Shown one piece after another: positions 7,165 to 13,234 of a DNA stretch of 23,565 bases. The position numbers were made by a program, and so were the translations under genes. This DNA is from Candidatus Levyibacteriota bacterium (GTDB taxonomy: Bacteria > Patescibacteriota > Microgenomatia > Levybacterales > UBA12049): contig CAIQLZ010000047.1 of assembly GCA_903872785.1 (NCBI GenBank), forward strand, positions 1-23,565. Reading direction: 5' to 3'. How positions within the stretch are numbered: the stretch's first letter is position 1; every line of letters begins with the position of its first letter. The notes beneath the pieces are model-generated. The model was not told the origin of the DNA. It made no database searches and was given only the letters and a program-made list of their open reading frames with translations.

Positions 7165-7736
7165 TTTCCCAAATATTTTAGTGCCAACCTAATTGTTTCG
7201 GCAATCTGTTGCCCGTCCTTCTTGACTTTTCTTATCGCATCGTGAATTTCTTTATTGGTAAAACCAAAGCCTTTCAAGGCAATTATTATTTCTTCACTTC
7301 CGGACATGTCTTCGCCGCTTAAATCAAATTCACCTATTCCGCTAAATTTATTCTTTAACTCAATTATTATTTTTTGCGCATTTTTTTTACCTAAGCGCGG
7401 GACTCCGGAAAAAAAAGAAGTATCGGCTGCTGCTATTGCCGAAATAATCTGACTTCTGCTCCCTTGAGAAAAAATGCTCATGGCAGTTTTTGGCCCTATG
7501 CCTGAAACGCCAATTAGATTTTCGAAAAGCTTTAGGTCTTGAGACTCCAAAAACCCAAACAGAGAAATATTATCTTCCCTAACATAGGTATAAATAAAAA
7601 GTGCCAATGGAGAATCTTTACGGGCCTTATTTAAGACATCGCTTGCGGTTAATACTTTGTACCCAACGCCTTTAACATCAAGAATAATATAATTACTCTC
7701 TTTAAAAAAAACTTCTCCTTTTAAAAACCCAATCAT
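7161..7736 (-). CDS. ruvA: Holliday junction DNA-binding protein RuvA
   Basis: RuvA tetramers bind the four-way junction and load RuvB. The 191-residue protein has the N-terminal OB-fold (starts MIGFLKGEVFFKESNYIILD), two helix-hairpin-helix motifs (LIGVSGIGPKTAMSIF and VPRLGKKNAQKIIIELK), a short acidic linker, and the C-terminal RuvB-contacting domain (EEIIIALKGFGFTNKEIHDAI). It ends in TGA overlapping the ruvB ATG. The start at 7736 has no Shine-Dalgarno and lies only 9 nt from an extended -10 box. ruvC, often next to ruvA, is here separated by 180 bp holding a decayed cupin fragment. Identification is secure. Confidence 0.96.
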   Translation of the reverse strand: MIGFLKGEVFFKESNYIILDVKGVGYKVLTASDVLNKARKDSPLALFIYTYVREDNISLFGFLESQDLKLFENLIGVSGIGPKTAMSIFSQGSRSQIISAIAAADTSFFSGVPRLGKKNAQKIIIELKNKFSGIGEFDLSGEDMSGSEEIIIALKGFGFTNKEIHDAIRKVKKDGQQIAETIRLALKYLGK

Positions 7737-7745
7737 TTCGTCTTG

Positions 7746-7754
7746 ATTATAGCA
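7746..7754 (-). promoter_or_regulatory. Extended -10 promoter of ruvAB
   Basis: The minus strand reads TATGCTATAAT: a perfect TATAAT (7751-7746) with an upstream TG, 9 nt before the ruvA ATG. No good -35 is visible at 16-18 nt. A start 6-8 nt downstream would leave an mRNA leader of one to three bases. Confidence 0.65.
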
Positions 7755-7760
7755 TACGGA

Positions 7761-7919
7761 ATGTCTAGAATAGATATCATAAATTTAGATCCGAAATATT
7801 TTTCAAATTCTCCTGACGTTAAAAAGGTAGAAAAACCTTGGAATTATAAGCTCAATTAAGCACAATTAAACAAGCCTTATATGGGAAAATTATTGCACAT
7901 CAACAAGGATGCCAGACTA
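7761..7919 (+). pseudogene. Decayed N-terminal fragment of a cupin-family gene
   Basis: From ATG 7761 the plus strand reads 32 codons, starting MSRIDIINLDPKYFSNSP and ending VEKPWNYKLN, then TAA (7857-7859). In the same frame it continues A-Q-L-N-KPYMGKLLHINKDARL up to ~7919, where it runs into the 3' end of ruvC on the other strand. The pattern KPWxYxL ... PYxGKxLHIxxxxRL is the opening of small cupin proteins related to mannose-6-phosphate isomerase, where it is uninterrupted and followed by a beta barrel with metal-binding histidines. Here there is an internal stop and the barrel is missing, so it looks like a remnant. It sits inside what would otherwise be a ruvC-ruvA junction. The similarity is judged by eye. 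Confidence 0.55.
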
Positions 7920-8393
7920 TTTAAACTTTTTCGTAAATGCGTGGGTTAAGGCAACTGCAATTGCATCTACGGTATCATCTAATTTTGGAAGTTCTTTTAA
8001 TTTAAGGATTGCTTTGATCATTTTTCCAACCTGAGATTTATCCGCATTACCATATCCTGTAACCGCAATTTTTACCTGCAAAGGCGTGTAGGAAAAAACA
8101 GGAATTTTCTGCAGTGCTCCTGCCAAAATTATCACTCCCCTTGCTTCCCCAACTTTAAAAGCTGTTTTGGCATTACTTGTAAAAAATAATTCTTCAATTG
8201 CCAATATATCCGGCTTATATTTTTTAATAAAGACGCAAACCTGCCTATAAACATCTGCTAAACGTTCTTGTGAGGCAATATCCCTTGAGGTTTCTATGCA
8301 GCCATAATTTTGAATTTTGAATACTGAATTTTGAACTTTTAGAACAGCCCACCCAACTCGGGCAAATCCAGGATCAATTCCCAAAATTGTCAT
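7917..8393 (-). CDS. ruvC: Crossover junction endodeoxyribonuclease RuvC
   Basis: RuvC cuts Holliday junctions symmetrically in concert with RuvAB. The 158-residue protein has the RNase H-like fold and acidic triad region: D7 in ILGIDPGFARVGW, E67/E68 in LAIEELFF, and D140/D143 in KLDDTVDAIAVALTH. The ATG at 8391-8393 begins MTILGIDPG, the usual RuvC start; the frame stays open upstream for 46 codons but that part is unlike RuvC and overlaps the promoters. It is transcribed away from rplY. The 3' end abuts the cupin remnant. Identification is secure. Confidence 0.95.
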   Translation of the reverse strand: MTILGIDPGFARVGWAVLKVQNSVFKIQNYGCIETSRDIASQERLADVYRQVCVFIKKYKPDILAIEELFFTSNAKTAFKVGEARGVIILAGALQKIPVFSYTPLQVKIAVTGYGNADKSQVGKMIKAILKLKELPKLDDTVDAIAVALTHAFTKKFK

Positions 8394-8404
8394 AAGGCAA
8401 TCGT

Positions 8405-8434
8405 ATTGTAATCTAAGCTTATTTAATGTACAAT
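8405..8434. promoter_or_regulatory. Overlapping divergent promoters for rplY (+) and ruvC (-) in one inverted repeat
   Basis: ATTGTA (8405-8410) and TACAAT (8429-8434) form a perfect inverted repeat. On the plus strand, TTGTAA (8406-8411), a 17-nt spacer and TACAAT (8429-8434) lie 9 nt before the rplY ATG. On the minus strand, TTGTAC (8433-8428), a 17-nt spacer and TACAAT (8410-8405) lie 11 nt before the ruvC ATG. Each promoter's -10 therefore overlaps the other's -35, so polymerase could occupy only one at a time. Confidence 0.6.
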
Positions 8435-8443
8435 GTCCAAATA

Positions 8444-9196
8444 ATGAAAAGGCATAAATTAGTAGTTGAAAAGCGAAAAATTCTCGGAAAAAAAGTGCAC
8501 AAACTTCGAAAAGAAGGCTTGCTTCCTGCAAATATTTATGGAAAGGGAGTAGAATCCCTTTCTGTTCAGGTTCCCTACAAAGAATTTGAAAAAGTTTATA
8601 AGGAGGCAGGGGAAACAGGAATTGTCGATGTTGAAATTGCCGGCATTATTAGACCTTCGCTAATTCATAACGTTCAGCAGGATTATTATAAACATACACT
8701 TCTTCATGCAGATTTCTTCCAAGTTAATCTTAAAGAAAAAGTCAAGACAATGGTCAAAATTGTCATAATCGGTGAGCCTAAAGCAGTTTCGGAAAAGCTT
8801 GGAATTCTTATGCAAACTCTCTCCGAAGTTGAGATAGAAGCTCTTCCAACAGACTTGCCGGACAAGATAGAGGTAAATGTTGAACCCTTAGCAATATTGG
8901 ATGCACAAATAACCGTAGGTGAAATAAAAGTTCCAGCCGATGTAACTATTTTAACAGATGCATCTCAGGTTATAGCCAAGATCGGATCACTCATTAGCAA
9001 AGAGGCTGCAGAACAGGCAGCAGCTGAAGCCGCTGCCGCAGAAGCAGCCAAGGCAGCAGTATCTCCCGCAGCGGAAGGAGGAGAAGGATCTGCTCAAACA
9101 GATGAAGGCGTACCAAAAACCGAAGGCGAAACAACGGCAGCGCAAACTCAGACGTCAGCAAAACAAGAATCCCCAACAACTTCCAAAAATAAATAA
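8444..9196 (+). CDS. rplY: Ribosomal protein bL25 (CTC/TL5 type)
   Basis: bL25 binds 5S rRNA on the large subunit. The 250-residue product has the N-terminal L25 domain (KLVVEKRKILGKKVHKLRKEGLLPANIYGKG, then HNVQQDYYKHTLLHADFFQV) and the C-terminal CTC beta domain (VEIEALPTDLPDKIEVNVEPL). It ends in a ~60-residue low-complexity tail rich in Ala, Glu, Thr and Gln, longer than in the E. coli form, which lacks the CTC domain too. I chose the ATG at 8444 (MKRHKL) rather than the in-frame ATG at 8426, because the latter would lie just upstream of, and partly in, the -10 box. It is one of few plus-strand genes left of the origin. Its end is 14 nt from the convergent membrane-protein gene. Confidence 0.92.
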   Translation: MKRHKLVVEKRKILGKKVHKLRKEGLLPANIYGKGVESLSVQVPYKEFEKVYKEAGETGIVDVEIAGIIRPSLIHNVQQDYYKHTLLHADFFQVNLKEKVKTMVKIVIIGEPKAVSEKLGILMQTLSEVEIEALPTDLPDKIEVNVEPLAILDAQITVGEIKVPADVTILTDASQVIAKIGSLISKEAAEQAAAEAAAAEAAKAAVSPAAEGGEGSAQTDEGVPKTEGETTAAQTQTSAKQESPTTSKNK

Positions 9197-9210
9197 AATT
9201 ACTAAATAAT

Positions 9211-9648
9211 TTACCTGTTTGCGAGAAATTTTTCCAATTCTTTTCCGTCTATTGAATTTGGATCCAGGGACAAAGCTTCCTTAACATACATTTTCGCTTT
9301 AGTTACTTCCCCCAGCCTGTATTCTAAAACAGAAGCCTGAAGATAAGCGTCCCTATAATCTTGATGTTTGGATATAAAGTTTTCCCAATAAATTAAATCG
9401 TGCTTTACGTTTTCTCTTTGAGAATCAATCTTTTTTTTTATTTGCAGATTTTTCTGTAAATCATATCCCACAATAACAACGGTTACCGTAAAGGCTAAAA
9501 CAACAAATACTTTCAAAACTCTTCTGTACAATATAAACAATTTTGCCGAATCTACTTCCGGAAAAATTTTAACAAAAGCGGGAATAGTTCGGGAAATACT
9601 CGGGGATTGTCTATTTTTAGCCTTCTTTTTTAGGTTTTTAAATTTCAT
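9211..9648 (-). CDS. Membrane-anchored protein with TPR-like C-terminus
   Basis: A 145-residue protein with no clear family. The N-terminal ~30 residues are very basic (MKFKNLKKKAKNRQ). A transmembrane helix spans ~45-66 (LKVFVVLAFTVTVVIVGYDL), followed by a likely coiled-coil stretch (QKNLQIKKKIDSQREN). Residues ~98-132 resemble a tetratricopeptide repeat (YRDAYLQASVLEYRLGEV, ALSLDPNS). The topology would place the repeat outside the membrane. I chose the ATG at 9646-9648 (MKFKN), 13 nt after the valS stop; an ATG further upstream would overlap valS. It is probably co-transcribed with valS. A role in assembling an envelope complex is possible but only inferred from topology. Confidence 0.7.
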   Translation of the reverse strand: MKFKNLKKKAKNRQSPSISRTIPAFVKIFPEVDSAKLFILYRRVLKVFVVLAFTVTVVIVGYDLQKNLQIKKKIDSQRENVKHDLIYWENFISKHQDYRDAYLQASVLEYRLGEVTKAKMYVKEALSLDPNSIDGKELEKFLANR

Positions 9649-9661
9649 AAAGCACCCATGT

Positions 9662-11788
9662 CTATATACTTTTAACAAAAGACGGCCACTTATCAACCAT
9701 TATGGATTTACCAAATTTAAACCTTTGATAAATTTCTTCCGTCACAAAAGGTATAAATGGATGAAGAAGTTTTAGTATAATTTTAAAATTATCTTTCATC
9801 GCTTCCAGAGTTTTAGGAGTCATTCTTGGTTTTATATCCTCTATATATTTGTCTGCAAATTCATGCCAGGTAAAATTGTACAACTTTTCCGCAGCATAAT
9901 TAAAATTATATTTTTCCAAATCGTTAGTCACCTTTTTTACCAATTCTTGACTTTTCTTACACCAATAATTATTCCATTCATCTATTCCGGATTCTCTCGT
10001 CGGTTTTTTCCCCTCATCAATAATCTTATCAGCAAATTCAATAAATCTCCCCATATTCCAAAGTTTATTTACAAACTTCCTGGCAGCATCTAATTTCGGA
10101 TAGGATAATGCCTGATCATTACCTGTTGCATTTCCGTAAATCAAAGCAAAGCGAACGGCATCCGCACCATATTGATCAACAAGATCCAATGGATTAACAA
10201 CGTTACCCTTGGATTTACTCATCTTTTTTCCATACGGATCATTTACCAGCCCATGCAACAGAACATTTTTAAAAGGAATTTGATTCTCAATTTCTTTAAC
10301 ACCCTGTTTATTTTGAATATATATTCCAAGCATAACCATTCTTGCTACCCACCAAGGCAAAATATCATAGCCTGTTTCCATTACGTCAGCCGGATAAAAT
10401 TTAAGATTGTTAGTTGTTTCTAAGGTCGCATACGGCCATTGTCCGGAAGAAAACCAAGTATCAAAAGTATCCTGATCTCTAATCAAATTTTCGGAACCAC
10501 ATTTGCATTTTTGAGGGATTTTTCCGTTTGTAACTACCCATTCATGACATTTTTCGCATTTCCAAGCGGGGATTTGGATTCCCCAAACTATTTGACGGCT
10601 AATATTCCAATCCCGAATATTTTCCAAAAATTGAAAATATCTTTTTTCAAAACTTTTCGGATAAATTTTAATCTGTCGTGATTTAACAACTTCTATAGCC
10701 GGTTTTGCTAAGAGTTGCATATTTATAAACCATTGTTCTAAAGGCAGGGGCTCCAAAACATTTTTGCATTTATAGCAAAGTCCCACTCTATTTTTATAAT
10801 TTTCATCTATTTTTTCTATTAATCCTTTTGCCTGCATTTCCTTAACAATGGCATGCCTTGCCTCTCTAACAGACAATCCCTCAAACTTTCCGGCAAAATA
10901 ATTCATTTTTCCATCAAACCCAATGACCTGTTTCATTGATAAATTGTGGCGTTTCCCTGTTTCAAAATCACTAAAATCATGTGCAGGAGTAATCTTCACC
11001 ACTCCCGTTCCGAATTCAGGATCAACTGATTCATCTGCAATTACTTTTATTTTTGCTTTCCCTAAGACTGTTTCAATTTCCAATTCCTGACCAACATATT
11101 TTTTATATCTTTTGTCTCCGGGATGAACCGCAACTGCTGTATCTCCGAATTTTGTTTCAGGACGGGTTGTTGCCAAAATTAACGGACCATACTTTATGTA
11201 ATAAAGAGAGCTTGTTCTATCTTCATGAACTACTTCTAAATCAGAAAATGAAGTTCCGTCAAAAGTGCAATAATTAACCAATCTTTTTGCCCGATAGACC
11301 AGACCATCAGTAAAAAGTTTTTTAAAAGTATCATAAACTATCTCAACTATATTTCCATCCAACGTATATTTTTCCCTACTCCAGTCCAAGGAAAAACCTA
11401 ATCTTCGAAGTTGACTTTCTATTCCTCCCCTATTTTCATTAACGTATTTATTAATCATTTCGTAAAGCTCTTCTCTTTTGAAGTCTAATCTGGATTTTCC
11501 TTGTTCCAGGAGTTTTTTTTCAAAGACAAATTGTGTTTCTATCCCAGCATGATCTGTCCCAGGCAACCAAAGAGTAGAAAAATTTCTCATCCGATGAAAC
11601 CTAATTAAAATGTCTTCAACAACATACATCGCATGACCAAAATGCAAAGCTCCGTTAGCATTGGTAGGTGGCAAAATAATACAATAAGGCTTGCCTTTGG
11701 AATTTATCTCCGGCCTAAAATATCCTGAAGTTTCCCACTCCCTATAAATTCTTTCTTCAATATTTTTATGATTATAGACTTTATCCAT
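9662..11788 (-). CDS. valS: Valyl-tRNA synthetase (short form)
   Basis: Charges tRNA-Val with valine in the cytoplasm. The 708-residue class Ia enzyme has the HIGH-type motif as HFGH (49-52) in PPTNANGALHFGHAM, and KMSKS at 522-526. Between them is the CP1 editing domain (ILATTRPETKFGDTAVAVHP). The ISRQIVWGIQIPAW and DTWFSSGQWP segments are typical of ValRS. Two Cys-rich knuckles (CYKCKN, CEKCHEW...CKCG) may hold zinc. Usual bacterial ValRS has ~880-950 residues; this one ends after the anticodon-binding domain and lacks the C-terminal coiled-coil arm that contacts tRNA. It has its own promoter with almost no leader. Identification is firm. Confidence 0.93.
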   Translation of the reverse strand: MDKVYNHKNIEERIYREWETSGYFRPEINSKGKPYCIILPPTNANGALHFGHAMYVVEDILIRFHRMRNFSTLWLPGTDHAGIETQFVFEKKLLEQGKSRLDFKREELYEMINKYVNENRGGIESQLRRLGFSLDWSREKYTLDGNIVEIVYDTFKKLFTDGLVYRAKRLVNYCTFDGTSFSDLEVVHEDRTSSLYYIKYGPLILATTRPETKFGDTAVAVHPGDKRYKKYVGQELEIETVLGKAKIKVIADESVDPEFGTGVVKITPAHDFSDFETGKRHNLSMKQVIGFDGKMNYFAGKFEGLSVREARHAIVKEMQAKGLIEKIDENYKNRVGLCYKCKNVLEPLPLEQWFINMQLLAKPAIEVVKSRQIKIYPKSFEKRYFQFLENIRDWNISRQIVWGIQIPAWKCEKCHEWVVTNGKIPQKCKCGSENLIRDQDTFDTWFSSGQWPYATLETTNNLKFYPADVMETGYDILPWWVARMVMLGIYIQNKQGVKEIENQIPFKNVLLHGLVNDPYGKKMSKSKGNVVNPLDLVDQYGADAVRFALIYGNATGNDQALSYPKLDAARKFVNKLWNMGRFIEFADKIIDEGKKPTRESGIDEWNNYWCKKSQELVKKVTNDLEKYNFNYAAEKLYNFTWHEFADKYIEDIKPRMTPKTLEAMKDNFKIILKLLHPFIPFVTEEIYQRFKFGKSIMVDKWPSFVKSI

Positions 11789-11794
11789 TGCTTC

Positions 11795-11823
11795 ATTTTA
11801 GCATAGCCTCACAAACCAAGCAA
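11795..11823 (-). promoter_or_regulatory. Promoter of valS
   Basis: On the minus strand TTGCTT (11823-11818), a 17-nt spacer and TGC-TAAAAT (-10 at 11800-11795) lie only 6 nt before the valS ATG. Transcription would begin at or next to the start codon. The -35 hexamer matches that proposed for dnaN. Confidence 0.6.
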
Positions 11824-11881
11824 TGAAATTTTTATTCCCGAAGATTTAACGAAGTATTCCCGAGTTACCAAGATTTCATTG
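11821..11881. repeat. Inverted repeat with internal direct repeats upstream of valS
   Basis: CAATGAAAT (11821-11829) is matched by its exact reverse complement ATTTCATTG (11873-11881), 43 nt apart. Between them TATTCCCGA occurs twice (about 11832 and 11854). The left arm touches the valS -35. It has no T-run, so it is not a simple terminator. It could be a small element remnant or a regulatory site; there is no second copy in this window that I noticed. Confidence 0.4.
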
Positions 11882-11892
11882 GACAATTCTTT

Positions 11893-13194
11893 CTATCCTT
11901 CAATCATCTTGTAACCCCTAGTTTTGATTGTCTGTATTTCAAACTTTGCTTTTTGTGATTTTAATTTTACTCTCAGACGGGCAATCAATCTGTCAATTGC
12001 CCAATCTGATATCCCCAGCTCTTCAACTTCTTGCCAGACTGCCTGAATAATTTCTTCTCTTTCGCAAATTTCCCCGATTCTGCTTTTAAGAAAGGTGAAA
12101 AGCAAATGCTCTTTTTTACTTAATTCTACATTTGCGGCAATTTCCCTGGCAATTTTTCTTTGCTTAAGATAATAACTGAAAAGAGAACTAAAAACCATGG
12201 TTTTTTCTTTGCTATCAACTAAAAATCCGCTATCCCATAAATATGATGCAGATTTTCTTTCCTCATCCGAAATTTCTTTTAGATTTTCTGCTTTCAATAA
12301 AATGCCTTGCTCGACGTTATTTAAGCTTTCCCAGAGTTCTTCCGATTGAAGCATTATTCGCTCATCCGTGCATAAAAAATCAAAAATTTCCTGTTTGTTT
12401 TTAAAGGTTTTTCCCGATTCATGAAAAGAGATTAGCGCTAATTGCAGATATTGTACATATCCATCAACCACTTCAAAAAGTGCAGTCTCCAAAGCTAAAG
12501 GGAAAATAAGTTTATAGCGTGCTTTGTAGGTATCAAAAATAATTTTCGTATCTTCTTTTTCCGCCGGTCGCACATACATATTTCGGGCAAAAAGGGCAAC
12601 CGATGATTTGGTAAAAACTTCAGGCGCAAGATCAGGTAATCCCCTAAAACTGGTAAAAACAAAGGAAACTTTTCTATTTGTCGCATCTTTTACTCCCTGG
12701 ATGTTGCCAAAAAGTTCAAGCGTAACAACTTCCCTGAGTCGGTCGAAGCGAATCAAAAATATTGTAGACAATACTCCCTCTTGGGTAATCTTTGCTAAAC
12801 TTTTCTTGACACCTTCTATTGTTAAGAAAGTATCTTTTGATTGCATGCAATCCAAAAATAATCTTTCTATATATTTTTTTGTCGAATTATCGAGAGCTGA
12901 TTTTTCGCATGCATCATAGATTCTCTTAAGGGTTAGTATCCAAAAAGGGAAAACTTCCCTTTCAACCAAATCATTGAGATCAATAGGAATAAAAAGATGG
13001 GAATTGCCGTCTGCAATATATTTTCTTACTATTTCTTTGTGATTGAGAAAAAAACGCAGGAAATTACTTATTCCCACCCTTTTCATACCCATTAAAATCA
13101 CGCTATTGCGATTCTTAAGATGCTGCCCCAATGTTACGGCATCTTTTTGCCTGAAAGAAATGGGATAAAGTGCTTCAATTGTTTGATTTTCCAT
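11893..13194 (-). CDS. STAND/AAA-like protein with degenerate P-loop and C-terminal winged helix
   Basis: A 433-residue protein with an N-terminal nucleotide-binding-like domain and a C-terminal DNA-binding domain. The P-loop region reads LMGMKRVGISN (34-44): the lysine of GxxxxGK[ST] is replaced by I42, so ATP binding or hydrolysis is doubtful. A Walker B-like strand FLIRFDRL follows. The last ~85 residues (from KKEHLLFTFLKSRIGEI to IKTRGYKMIEG) form an OmpR/PhoB-type winged helix with a recognition helix near DWAIDRLIARLRVKLK and the usual RGYK wing. Start: ATG at 13192-13194 with an AGGG Shine-Dalgarno 6 nt upstream. It follows the DUF4012 gene by 40 nt and probably shares its mRNA. Likely a transcription regulator; target unknown. 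Confidence 0.75.
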   Translation of the reverse strand: MENQTIEALYPISFRQKDAVTLGQHLKNRNSVILMGMKRVGISNFLRFFLNHKEIVRKYIADGNSHLFIPIDLNDLVEREVFPFWILTLKRIYDACEKSALDNSTKKYIERLFLDCMQSKDTFLTIEGVKKSLAKITQEGVLSTIFLIRFDRLREVVTLELFGNIQGVKDATNRKVSFVFTSFRGLPDLAPEVFTKSSVALFARNMYVRPAEKEDTKIIFDTYKARYKLIFPLALETALFEVVDGYVQYLQLALISFHESGKTFKNKQEIFDFLCTDERIMLQSEELWESLNNVEQGILLKAENLKEISDEERKSASYLWDSGFLVDSKEKTMVFSSLFSYYLKQRKIAREIAANVELSKKEHLLFTFLKSRIGEICEREEIIQAVWQEVEELGISDWAIDRLIARLRVKLKSQKAKFEIQTIKTRGYKMIEG

Positions 13195-13234
13195 ACAATG
13201 CCCTATTTTAATCAATTTATATGGCTTTTAGCAA

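Noticed and set aside
7761..7859. A stand-alone 32-aa gene between ruvA and ruvC
   Set aside because: The cupin-like pattern continues past the stop in the same frame, so a pseudogene fragment explains it better.
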